NCBI GenBank assembly: GCA_037157565.1 | Contig: JAZHRO010000054.1 | Location: 14,987,501 to 15,051,500, forward strand | DNA from: Thalassia testudinum | Taxonomy: Eukaryota; Streptophyta; Magnoliopsida; Alismatales; Hydrocharitaceae | Direction: 5' to 3' | DNA: 64,000 bases | In this document: piece after piece, positions 25,329-36,501 of the stretch | How the letters are laid out: each line of letters starts with the position of its first letter | Position numbering within the stretch: the first letter of the stretch is position 1 | Position numbers and translations under genes: made by a program | Notes under the pieces: generated by a model | Told to the model about the DNA's origin: nothing | The model's database searches: none | The model's input: only the letters and a program-made list of their open reading frames with translations

Positions 25329-25588
25329 TATTCATGTTTCATATAAATGGCCAAGCTAGAATCTTCAAATTAATTGTATACTTGTTCTGCATATGACAAC
25401 ATAGAAATAACAAAAACAATAATCTTTCACAAGACAATAACCCATCATTTTTTCAACACTAGATATCAATAAAATATCAAAGTTCTTGTATTTTTTCACA
25501 AAAGGATTTCATCTATGAGATCTGTACATTTGAGAAGTAGGCAAATAGCTCTTTGTCCTAAATATATCAGTACAAACCTTTACTATCG

Positions 25589-25593
25589 CCAGA
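25589..25593. other. Target-site duplication, left copy (CCAGA)
   Basis: CCAGA directly precedes the 5' LTR and recurs at 39029-39033 directly after the 3' LTR. Confidence 0.93.
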
Positions 25594-26414
25594 TGATGAG
25601 AACCTCATCATGAACCCTAACTAGCACATTTTGACCTAATTAAGTGTACAAAAGCTCCTACAAAACCTAAGAGAAAGCTTAAATCAGGGAATTACAAATC
25701 TGAGTATAAAATAATTCACAAGGGGTAAAACTGTAATTTACCATTGCAGTACATAAACGGGAGTTCTAAGGGTCTAGACACAGGTCAAATGGGCTTAATA
25801 AGAGAAAAAGTGGGGTGATTCGATTAGGAAAGGGTTATGACAAAATCTGAGAATTAAATGATATTCTGTAACCCTAAAATAAGCCCACTTTAATTCAAAA
25901 AGTTTCAGGCAAGATAAAAATCAATTAAACCCTCTAAAATGCATAAAAAAATATCTCCTACGATTTAGAACCTTCAATTTGGCCATTAGAACCTATCTTA
26001 ACCTAGATTGAGAATCATACCCAATTTTGGACCTAATTTGGATTTTTGTGCAAAATATCCAGTTAAACATGGTCAAACCTAAAATCCAATCTCACCATTG
26101 GATTCCTTATGTCCAAATTAGGCTTATACCAGAATTTGGACCTAAGAAAAGGTCGTCTTGACCCACTTTACAAAACGGTCCTCGATAATTACGTTTTGAC
26201 CCTTAGCTTTGTGGACTCTTGCAATTACCCCCTACCTTTCTCGTCTCTTTCTTCAATCAGGTACTTCTGCCCCCACACTGTGCAGGCCATACCTCCGGCG
26301 ACTTTGTGCGGAGGATGGCGCTGCATAGACTTGGAGAGCCGACCCCAGACTTGAAAGGAGGATCCCCTACGTTGTTTTCTTCTGCATGGACCAGTTTCCA
26401 TGCCCTGACGGCCA

Positions 26415-26448
26415 CCATACCTCTCGTGCGAATGCGCGAGAGGTATGG
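26415..26448 (+). other. LTR hairpin with conserved GAA loop
   Basis: CCATACCTCTCGTGCG faces TGCGCGAGAGGTATGG around a central GAA. The same position folds in the 3' LTR (37325-37358) and in the two minus-strand LTR copies (55825-55862 and 58371-58398), with different stem sequences. Confidence 0.75.
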
Positions 26449-27410
26449 GTCTTTTTCCGGCCATGCCTCTGGCGAGGAGCCCACACCTCGTCCTCGCGAT
26501 TCCCTCCCTGCCAGCCCCTATTTAAGGAACGGTAGCCCCTGCCTCTTCCTTTGAGCTTGTCTTGGCCAAGGAATTCCCTCAAAATTCGTCTCTTCCTCCT
26601 CCGGCCATTCGCCCGTAGGCTCCGGCGACCTTCCTCCTTCGCTCTCATCGCCCTGCCACCATACCAGTGGCAGGGTTACTCTCACCATCGTCCACCGTGC
26701 CTGGCTGCACCAGCAGGCACCCTCCAACACCTCTTCCTCGTCGTCATCTTCTCCCCTGGGCGCTGTCTTCTTCGACGACGGCAGCACAGCTGCTCGCCGT
26801 CTCCTCCCCATCTTCCATCTGCTAATTAGGTTAGACTTACTCCTCTCTATCCACTCTTCAATTACCCTCAATTTATTTCATAAATTACCCCTCGACAGCC
26901 ACTGTCCATTGCCATCTTCCCAATCTTTGGCCAACCTCCGGCGAGACGCACCCATCACTCCACACCTCCACACATCTTGCCACCAACCTCTTCACCTCTG
27001 TTACAGACCACTGAACATCTTCCACCCCTTCATCAACTGCCAACACCTCCCTAAACGCCCACTGAACACACCCAAAAACATGGCCACAGAGCGACCTAGG
27101 CACGCACGCCTAGGCCGCCTCGCGACTTTCCAACCCCCGTCTCACCTTCGCCGTGATACGGTGAACGTTTTCCTATGGTCTGACGTGGTCGAAAGGCCGT
27201 GTTACTGATTTCAGGGTCATGCCGCTCTCTGCCATTATCGCTGAGCTTGAAGCAAGCTTCAAGCTGCTCCACGTCGTGGTTAGCTCCAGGCGAAGCCCTC
27301 AGGTGGTGCGGGTTTGCAGCACGCACGCACCCAGACTTCAGGTGGAGTTAAGAGACTCCACGCCTTCTGCAATTGCAAAGCCGTCTGCTGCGGGCGCAAG
27401 CGCGGAAGCG

Positions 27411-27430
27411 GGTGGGACTTTAGTCCCACC
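27411..27430. other. Palindrome GTGGGAC...GTCCCAC in LTR
   Basis: A 20-bp inverted repeat, GGTGGGACTTTAGTCCCACC. The counterparts are at 38124-38141, 54871-54895 and 57379-57403. It is one of the best-kept segments among otherwise diverged LTRs. Confidence 0.8.
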
Positions 27431-28330
27431 TTGGAAGTTCACGAGCGGGCGACCGTGCTTAAATTGATTTTGTGTTTCAGACTTATTGCCTCGAAACACA
27501 CTGGGGTGAGGTCCCTCGCACCCCTACCACTCCTCATCCGCGACACTTCCCATGCTGACTTGGCACCCGGATCTGACTACCCTGCCTGTGCACAACTCGC
27601 GCACCACCCATGCTGGTGCGCCTGGTCCTGGACGCGTCACCCGACCTGCATACTTGGTTAAGGCTCTGGGAGAGCGAACCCTGGAGTGAATTTAAGAGAG
27701 AGAGAGAGACGTGGGGAGGGTAGGGGTTAGGTTTTGCCTAACCTTGCACTGTGCAGGAAAGCAGGAGAAGAAGAATGAGGAGGATATAGTGCAACGGCAA
27801 GAAGAAGAAAAGAAGAAGAGAAGGAAAGAAGACGAAGTCAGAAGGCCTTGCACAGCAAAGAAGCAGAGAGGAAGAAGAGAAAGAGAAGCAGCAGAGGAAG
27901 AAGAGAAAGAGAAGAAGAAAAGAAGAAGAAGATAGAAGGACTTGGCACAGCAAAAAAAAAAAAGAAAAGATGAAGAAGAAGCCAAGAGGAAGAACAACCA
28001 GCAGCAGCGGCAGCTGAAAAGAAGAGGCAGAACACTGTAGCAAGTGGAGTTTAAGTCGTCTGATCCTTGGAGTCAGACGTCTGAAAAGAGAAAGAAAGAG
28101 GCAGAAGAAAAAGAAGAAAGAGAGAGAAGAAACGAAGAACAAATTTTCCTTTCTTTAATCTTTTTTTTTTTTTTGTAGAACAGTATATATATATATTGTA
28201 AATTGTGATTTTGTATGCTTATAGAATAAAGTGTTGCTCTTTGAGTTCGATCTCGGAGATTTTTTATTTTCGAGTAATAAAATAAAAATACAAATACAGA
28301 CTGGTCCCAAGCTCGAGGGACCATCATTTT

Positions 28331-28348
28331 TGGCGCTGTTGCCGGGGA
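28331..28348 (+). other. Primer-binding site (tRNA-Asp)
   Basis: TGGCGCTGTTGCCGGGGA lies four bases after the 5' LTR. It is complementary to the 3' end of plant tRNA-Asp, including CCA, with one mismatch. Asp priming is typical of the Athila lineage. Confidence 0.9.
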
Positions 28349-29273
28349 GCAACGGGCATTTTAGAAGCTATTAAATCATAATTTCTGATTGACTACTAAC
28401 TTAATCTCTCTTTTGTTGTGCAGGCATAGGAAGGCAAGGAGGAACAAGCAGCCACACAACAACCACACCAAGGGACAGGTAATCTTCTATCCTCTCTCTT
28501 CAGCCCCTTAATTTCTAAAGAGGAAAAAGAAAAAAAGAAAATCAATCTAGGGCTACCTGTCTTTTATACATAGTAAATCACAAGAGTTGCTTGCTTTTTA
28601 ATTTCAACACATTCTATCTACATATCCACTAAAGGTAATTAGGGCTAAAACCTTCTTGCTTGAGCCCTAGTTACATAATCCTGAGGTAACTAACTGGACC
28701 AATTCGAGCCAACGTAGGATTCAAAGCTAGGGTTTTAGAGACACATCTTCTAATCAAGAACTGAAAATTACCAAAAGAGGTGTGCCTAAATCATTGCTTG
28801 AAAAGACCCATTAAGAGAAACCCTAAGCAATCCGGCTCTTAACTCACTTGAACCATAAAAGAAAGGACCTAATAAGCTCTCACAGGAACTAATAGGTGAA
28901 GTTGATCCCTTTTATCAACCAACCTTTAAATTATGTCACTTTTTGTACACAAAAGGTTAAAGTTCAAGTGAAACCCTAAGCACCTTGATCCTAATTAAAA
29001 GTGGTAGACTTAAGAGGTCAAGGTCCCCATTCTGGTCTACCTGGAATCTCAGTGACAAGAGAGGTCGGCTGGGGGAAACCCTGTAACCCGTGGGGGCGTT
29101 CTACCGTGTAGGGGTCTTCGCGAGACTCACCCTCTCTGGCTGCTCAGGTAATTCTTAGGTGGACGACCTTCTGATTAAGGGGTATCATCTGCCCCGAACC
29201 TCTATAGTCACCCAATATTTTGGGTGTCTTAATTGGGTCCAGCACCTGCTAACCTCGTCCAATCCATCACTGC
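28349..29273 (+). other. Untranslated leader of Athila-type element
   Basis: The region between PBS and gag has no conserved frame. It would be the genomic RNA leader, where packaging signals are expected, but I cannot point to one. Confidence 0.6.
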
Positions 29274-31440
29274 ATGTCCGGTAGGAGGTCCTTGAAACCT
29301 CCTCTAGAAATTCACTCTTCCCGAGGCCAAGCCTCGGTACCCTTGTTTGTGCGACAACCACTCCACATAGACCTCTCTTTTAACTCTGAACCTAATTCCC
29401 CCTCTTCTTCCACAATGGCTCAGCCTGTTGAAGAAGAGAATAATCTTGAGTACCAGCTCCAGCGACTCAATGATCTCTTCCAAAACTTCATGAACTCACC
29501 GCAACGCCCCATGATGCGAGATCATTATAATCCCGCTGCGGTGGCAATTGAGCCTCGAGTTAGAATCCCGACTGGAGGACCTGATTCCGAATTGAAGCCC
29601 AACATGATTCATGCCATACCTAAATTCTATGGGCTTAACTTTGAAAATCCCTTCCAGCATATCAAACAGCTTAAGCATCTGGCCCGGACTTTTGGGTCAG
29701 ATGCACAGAATTGGGATATCTTACTCATGAAGATGTTCTCTTTCTCCCTTATGGACAAGGCGGCTCATTGGTATCAGACACAGACTCGCTCGATCAACAC
29801 GTGGGATGAACTTCAGTCCGAGTTCTTGAAGAAATTCTTCCCCGTTGGTCGGACAAACGCCTTGCGTCATTAGATTACTCACATCACGCAACAGACGGGA
29901 GAACCTCTTCATGAGGCATGGGATCATTTTCAGGATCTCATGAGAAAGTGCCCCCATCATGGAGTTCCTAAATGGGAACAAGTCCAGTCATTTTACCAGG
30001 GACTTCGTGAAGATATTAGACTGTTCGTCAATGCAACTTGCGGAGGAAATATCATGGGTCAACATGAGGACATCGTGTGGGAGATTCTCAAGAATATGTG
30101 CGAGAACTCCATCAACAATGACTCCATGGGACTATTCGACCGGACGAATACCCGTGCAGCGACGAACCTTAGGGGGCACATGAGACACAGGGCCTGTCCG
30201 CATCAGTCGACCTGGAATTAATGGCCAGTCGATTGGACAAGGTCTCAATCATTGAAAAGAAGGTGGATGAGCTGACTCAGCACTTGCAGCGAGCCACCCT
30301 TGCGCAGAACTCCTTCGCACAGCCCCCTCCCATACAGGAAACTATGCTGAACATTTTCCACCGACCTCCTAGGATGGACTCTTATCCACCCCCATCTGAC
30401 TCCAGGACTGGAGGGACCTCCGATCCTTTCTATCCTTGCCAGGGAACCCTACTCCCCCATTCTCCGACTTTCCTGAGGCTCCTTAAACCTGCGAGGACCT
30501 CAACGCCATCTAGAATGACCCATTTTCCAACACCTACAATCCTGGATGGTGAAACCATCCCAATTTCTAGTGGGCAGGAAATTCTCAAAACCCAAGACCA
30601 CCCTTTTAGCCCCGTCCACAAGCCCCTCGTCCTTATCAGCTGACTCAGCCTCGGCCCAACCCCATTTATCCATCTGGGCTCAACCAAGATCAAATGTTCC
30701 TTATCCTCCAGACTCTGGCTGACATTCAGAGAACGAATGCGGCTATCCAGAAGCAACATAAGGACGAAATCACAGAGGTCCGCAACCAACTTGCCTAGTT
30801 GGCAAATTCTCGCCAACCTAGCATACTTCCTTCTCAGCCTCTTCCTAACCCGAATAGCGTGCCGACCCAGCGGCGCTTTATGAATCCAAACCTGGGCCAA
30901 GCATACTTGATCTATCAGGCCCCTTCTGTTCCATCATTTGACAGGATGGAAACATCAACCTCCTATGCGGGTTACCAACAGCAGCAACCCGTCCTACCAA
31001 CCACCAACCAGAACCAGGCAAGACTAAATTCTGTAACAACCTGTAGTGGTAAGGCAACCCAAGATCCACCTTATCCAGACCACTCTAAGCTTGGTAGTGA
31101 CCCAAACCCTAGAACAGTCATCTAGGATGTGCCTATCCCTGTCCTAGATCAAAAACTTGGACCTATCCTGGAGGAACCAACCAAGGTTCCATTTCCTGAG
31201 GCCTTGACCAAGGGAAAGAGGACAACCAAACCCGTGGCTCCTGAGGAGGACCTGATCAAGCTCTTTGAGTAGGTCCAAATAAACATTCCCTTGATGGATG
31301 CGATCTACCACGTACCGGCTTACGCACGATTCTTGAAGAACGTGTGTGCACCTCAACGTAAGCCGCGAACCAAGAGTAGGAGGCCAATTGTACTGTCAGA
31401 GCAAGCCAGCTCTGTAATCCTGAGAGACTCCCACCCAAGG
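29274..31440 (+). pseudogene. gag of Athila-type element (broken)
   Basis: The region encodes the capsid-type polyprotein. The first frame, 29274-29873, holds the retrotransposon Gag core (IPKFYGLNFENPFQHI, then TWDELQSEFLKKFFP). A TAG at 29871-29873 interrupts it, and the core continues in the same frame with EAWDHFQDLMRKCPHHG and QSFYQGL. A frameshift lies near 30195, before ASRLDKV at 30224. Another stop lies at 30796-30798. The Pro/Gln-rich C-terminal part continues to the segment NIPLMDAI near 31285. No zinc knuckle is seen. Confidence 0.85.
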
Positions 31441-31454
31441 CAAAAGACCCAGGC

Positions 31455-31850
31455 ACTCCCCTGATTTCATGTAAGATTGGTGAGACCCAGTTTGATAGAG
31501 CATTATTTTACCTAGGTGCCTCCATAAACTTGATACCCACATCCCTACTTAACCATATAGAAGAATCTGAACTGAAACCGACTGAGGTGACATTGCAGCT
31601 AGTCGATCGATCTATCAAGTCACCTAAGGTCATTCTTGAAGATGTTGTTGTTAGGGTGCGGGATTTCTACTTCCCTGTAGATTTCATAGTTTTAGATATG
31701 GACGCATCTGAAAACCCATGGGATACACCAATCATACTCAGGAGACCTTTTTTGGCCACTACAAGGGCCAATATAGGTTGTGAAGAGGGTCAAATAGAGC
31801 TGAAATTTGGAAATCAGACTCTCAAGATTGATATCTTTAAAGCCCAATAA
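31455..31850 (+). pseudogene. Retropepsin-type aspartic protease domain (active-site Asp lost)
   Basis: The clan AA protease would cut the Gag-Pol polyprotein. The order ISCKIG, LGASINLIP, LQLVDRSIK, FYFPVDFIVLDM and IILRRPFLATTRA follows the family. The catalytic D of the D-LGAS motif is Tyr (TAC at 31509-31511), which would abolish activity. A frameshift near 31450 separates it from gag. Confidence 0.85.
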
Positions 31851-31895
31851 GGGATTAATTGCGGTGTCATTGAACAAATTTGTGACATCAGAGCC

Positions 31896-33600
31896 GTGGT
31901 TGATGAATCACAAATTGAGGACAACATGATTATCCCTCATCAACCACAAGAAAATCTTAAACCGCAATTAGAAGAGTCAGAACTTGATCTAGACAGACCT
32001 ATAACTCCTACCCTTGTACCCCACACTCACTCTGAACCACCCGTTACTGCTGATAACCCCATTCTTGAACTCAAACCCCTTCTCGATCATTTGAAATATG
32101 TCTTTTTGGGTTCCAATCAAACACTTCCGGTGATTATAAACTCCAAACTCACACCTGACCAGGAATCCCGTCTGATTGCTGTTCTCCAGCAACATTGCAG
32201 AGCCATTGGCTGGACTCTCGATGATTTGACTGGAATAAGTCTCTCTTATTGCATACACCGCATCTATTCTGAAGAGGGCGCACGACCTTCACGTGAGATG
32301 CAGAGACGTCTGAATCCCAATCTGCAGGAGGTTGTGATAAAGGAGATCATTAAGTGGTTAGATGCAGGGATCATCTACCCGATCTTCGACAGTCGATGGG
32401 TGTGCCCAATCTAGGTTGTGCCTTAGAAGGCAGGGCTCACCACCATCATGACTGCAACCGGAGAAGTCATACCTACTCGTATAGTCAACTCGTGGAGAGT
32501 CTGCATAGATTACCGAAGACTCAATTCCTCCATAAAGAAGGATCATTTCCCCCTACCGTTCATTGATCAGATTCTCGAGAAACTAGCAGGAAATAGATTC
32601 TTCTGCTTTCTTGACGGGTACTCCAGTTACAACCAAGTGGCGATTCATCTAGAGGACCAAGAAAAGACCACGTTCACCTGCCCCTTTGGGATATACGCGT
32701 TCCGAAGGATGCCTTTCGGTCTCTGCAATGCACCCACGACTTTTTAGTGGTGCATGCTTGCCATATTTTCTGATATGGTAGGTGATTATCTGGAAGTCTT
32801 CATGGATGACTTCTCAGTTTTTGAGGCATCATTTGATGATTGCCTCCAGTACTTGGTTCACATACTTAGGCGTTGCATTGATGTAAATCTGGTGCTTTCC
32901 TGGGAAAAGTGCCACTTTATGGTGCCTAAGGGGATCATCCTGGGACACTTAATTTCTGAGAGAGGCATCCAGGTGGATCGAGCCAAGGTTAATCTGATTT
33001 CTAGACTTCCTATGCCTAGCTCGATCAGGGACATCTGATCTTTTCTGGGGCACGTCGATTTTTACCGTCGTTTCATCCCTGACTTCTCGAAAATCACGCA
33101 CCCCCTGACTACTCTTCTCTCCATGGATGTACCCTTTGAGATTTCCAAGGAATGCACTCAAGCTTTTGAGATCCTTCTTGACCGAGTCACCCAAGCCCCG
33201 ATCCTACAGTCCCCTGATTGGTCTCAACCCTTTGAGATCATGTGCGATGCATCTGACTTCGCTGTAGGAGCGGTGCTGGGACAGAAGATTGACGGGAAAC
33301 CCGTGGTCATTTACTACACTAGCAAGACACTTGACGAGGCTCAGTGTAACTACACGGTTATGGAGAAAGAGCTGCTAGCCGTAGTATTTGCCCTTGAAAA
33401 ATTCAGATCTTATCTGTTGGGTTCCCACGTCATAATCTACTCGGATCACACAGCTGTGAGGCATCTCGTTGCAAAGAAGGACGCGAAGCCTCACTTAATT
33501 CAATGGATCTTGCTGTTGCAAGAATTCGACCTCGAGATTCACGACAAGGCAGGAAGACAGAACGTGGTAGTTGACCACTTGTCTCGCCTTCCTTCTGAGA
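31896..33600 (+). pseudogene. Reverse transcriptase and RNase H (broken)
   Basis: RT would copy the element RNA, and RNase H would remove the template. RT blocks are WRVCIDYRRLN (about 32490-32520), LPFIDQILEKLAG, FFCFLDGYSSYNQ, FRRMPFGLCNAP, and the catalytic box FMDD at 32799-32810. The RNase H block includes IMCDASDFAVGAVLGQ, TVMEKELLAVVFALEKFR and IIYSDH. Stops lie at 32412-32414, shortly after that, at 32745-32747 and at 33036-33038. Most replace Gln or Arg of the family. Confidence 0.9.
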
Positions 33601-34965
33601 TCATCGATCCTTCTGGACCCATCACGGAGCATTTTCCTGATGAGCACCTCTTGACTATTGATACCAGGCTTCCATGGTTTGCTGATATAGTAAACTACTT
33701 GGCATCACACCAGATCCCGTCTGATTGGTCGAAGTTCAAGAAAGACAAGTTGTGCTCCGATGCCAAGTATTACATCTGGGAAGACCCGTACTTATTTCGC
33801 ATAGGTGCTGACCAAATTATCCGGTGATGTGTCCCAGAGGTCGGAATCAATGACATTCTCTCTTTTTGCCATGATCAGGCATGCGGTGGCCATTTTTCTG
33901 GGCATAAAATCGCATAAAAAATCCTCCAGTGTTACTTTTACTGGCCCACTATCTTCAAGGACGCATACAGTCACTGTAAGGAATGCAGTCGTTGCCAAAC
34001 TTTGGGCAACATGAGCCATCGTGACATGATGCCTTTATAGCCGATTCTCGTATGCGAAATTTTCAATATTTGGGGGATTGATTTTATGGGCCCCTTCCCT
34101 ATATCGGACGACTTCGAGTACATTTTACTCACTGTGGACTACGTATCCAAATTGATCGAGGCCATTCCAACCCGAACCTGTGATCACAAGATCATCATCA
34201 AATTTATTCATTAGAATATCTTCTCACGGTTCGGGATTTCTCGTGCGATCATCTCTGATGGAGGGACCAATTTTACCAATGCTCAGTTTAGGTCACTGAT
34301 GACCAAATACGGGGTGTCTCACTGAATCTCTACTCCTTACCACCCCCAGACTAATGGTCTAGCTGAGCTATCAAATCAGGAGATTAAGGAAATCCTGTAG
34401 GTTACTGTTCGACCTAACAGGAAGGACTGGTCATCCCGACTCCTGGAAGCTTTGTGGGCTTATAGGACTGCCCACAAGACTCAATTAGGTATGTCTCCTT
34501 TTAGACTAGTGTACGGGAAGGCGTGTCACCTTCTCGTCGAACTGGAGCACAAAACCTATTGGGTAGTACGGAGCTACAACTTTGATCTTTCTAAGGCTAG
34601 AACCCACAGAAAGCTTCAGATAAATGAGATTGATGAATTACGCCTTGATGCGTATGAGAACTCGCGAATCTACAAAGAGCGGGTTAAATCCTTTCATGAC
34701 AAGCACATATCTAGAAAGATCTTCCACCCTGGTCAGAAGGTCCTACTCTTCGATGCTTGACTCAAACTTTTCCTTGGGAAACTGCGATCCAAGTGGGTTG
34801 GACCATATCTTGTTCGATAGACTTTTGGAAATGGAGTTGTCGAGATCAGTCCACTCAGCCACGATTCTGAACCTTTCGTCGTGAACGGTCCGAGACTCAA
34901 ACCGTTCATTGACGTAACCATTACAGATTTGGCTGAGTCATCATTTATCCTCCATTCTCCCTGAA
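33600..34965 (+). pseudogene. Integrase of Athila-type element (broken)
   Basis: The enzyme would insert the cDNA. The H2C2 zinc finger spans about 33868-34005 (GGHFSGHK, then CKECSRC). The core has the DDE residues in [13 protein letters not shown] and NGLAELSNQE. A C-terminal GKACHLLVELEHK and HPGQKVLLF segment follows, as in Athila. In-frame stops occur at 33825-33827, 34323-34325 and 34758-34760, plus a few others. The last pol-like words are near 34950. Confidence 0.88.
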
Positions 34966-36489
34966 CTTATTGCGCCCAACCGATGGTGTAAAACTTAGCG
35001 CTTAACGGGAGGCAGCCCGTCATTCTTTTTAAAAAATCAAAACCTTTTCTAACATTTCTTTGCACTTTACATTCATTCCTTAGGATAGCCGACTTCACCT
35101 TAGGTACTCGTACCTGAGATTAGAGATCGCCCGCAACAGTCACCTTGACCCATCCACTCACCTAAATATATGTTCTAATGCTTGAACCTGACCAAATAAA
35201 AACCCACCTAATGTACAATGAGGACATTGCAAACTTTAGGCATAGGGGGCTATGAAAGTGCATTGAAATAACATAACAAGAAAAGGTAAGAAAAGGTTTC
35301 AAAAAAAAAAAAAAACTTTGGAGGTGGAAGAAAATGCTGGTAAACTTTACAGAAGGAGGAGGAGAAAAAGAGCAGAATGCTAAAAAGGAGCTCAAAATGA
35401 AAAAGGAAAGGGATAGTCATTAGTAAGAAATTAAGGAATTAATCAAAGTTCTAGACCACATTAAGGAAAAGTAAAGCAAAAGTGCACAACAAGATTAGTA
35501 AGAATGCAAACCTTGGGCATTCTTGGTTAGACTCTTAGTACCCATTACGATCTAGATATTCCTCAAGAGGTTGAGGGAAATGAAAAGCTTAAGTATTAAG
35601 TCTAAGGCTTAGGGAGTATTCGACCTTATTAGCTGACCTTCGGTTTATGGGACTCAGTAACCTAAGCACCCAAATTCACACACACAGTCTGGTTCAGTGA
35701 GCATAAATATCAAAATCACGAAGAAGTGTTTCAAATATTCCGAAAATGTCACCTAGATTAGGAGCGGCCGATCAACACTAGTTGATTTGGATGAGTTCCC
35801 GACGTGGAGAGGTAGGAAATTCCTCTCGAAGATGCGTAACAACATATCATCTCCTTGGTGCTTGTCTCCTAGGATATTTACATATCCTACTGGGGGCATG
35901 TAAGCACTCTGCTGGTTCAGATTCCATGGATGGCATTATCACGAAGTGTCAATTGCCAGGGTCTGAATTCGACCACGGAACACCATGGACGGGATTATCT
36001 CAAAATCTCAAAAGCCTGGGTTCTGGGGGTTACCATGGGCGATGCTATCTCGAAGCATCGATTGCTAGGGACCTTTGAGGATTGATGATGGGGACGAGGA
36101 ATCCGATACAGACCGGGTTGTGAAGCCAATCCTAAGCTAGAATTAAAAAGAAAAGAGAGAGAAAACTTTCCAAACAATAAACCTTCTGTCTCTCTCTTGC
36201 AACACGCATTGCAGACTGAACCAAGGCTAAAAATATCTCAAGCATGGGTGCTTTAACCACGGAGTCCAATAAACTTTAGGTTAGTTCCTGTAGGCCTTAA
36301 AAACCTTTGCTAAAGCTAGATAGATCTGGATCTTGGTTGGTACTAGAGTGCCTTTTAGGGCTATGGTTGGCATTCTAACCTAATCAAGGATACAAGAGAA
36401 AAAACACTTATCAAATTTGATGAAAGGAATTCATGGTCTAGAATAGAGGTTAAAATCTTAAATTTTTGCTAAGAGACTAGCAAAAACTA
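34966..36489 (+). other. Non-coding region between pol and 3' LTR
   Basis: Some Athila elements carry an env-like frame here. None is visible, and no membrane-spanning or spliced frame stands out. A GA/A-rich stretch lies at 35280-35400. I see nothing else. Confidence 0.6.
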
Positions 36490-36501
36490 GGCATGGGGGT
36501 A
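36490..36501 (+). other. Polypurine tract
   Basis: GGCATGGGGGTA directly abuts the 3' LTR. It is the expected primer site for plus-strand DNA synthesis. Confidence 0.75.

Larger units (their letters stand above)
25594..28326 (+). repeat. 5' LTR of Athila-type element
   Basis: It is homologous to 36502-39028 across its whole length. It keeps a ~190-bp block (about 26463-26652) that the 3' LTR has lost. Landmarks are a hairpin at 26415-26448, a palindrome GGTGGGAC...GTCCCACC at 27411-27430, a long GAA/AAG-rich tract at 27760-28000, GTCAGACGTCTGAAAAG near 28072, and AATAAA at 28225-28230 as a candidate polyadenylation signal. Confidence 0.95.

Noticed and set aside
27711..28142. Open frames rich in Lys/Glu or, on the other strand, Ser/Leu/Phe in the LTRs (also at 38423-38763 and 54287-54475)
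   Set aside because: They come from GAA/CTT low-complexity DNA inside LTRs. Translations lack any domain and differ between copies.
34966..36489. Possible env-like frame after integrase
   Set aside because: No frame above about 100 codons with membrane-span or signal-peptide features was found, so I do not call env.
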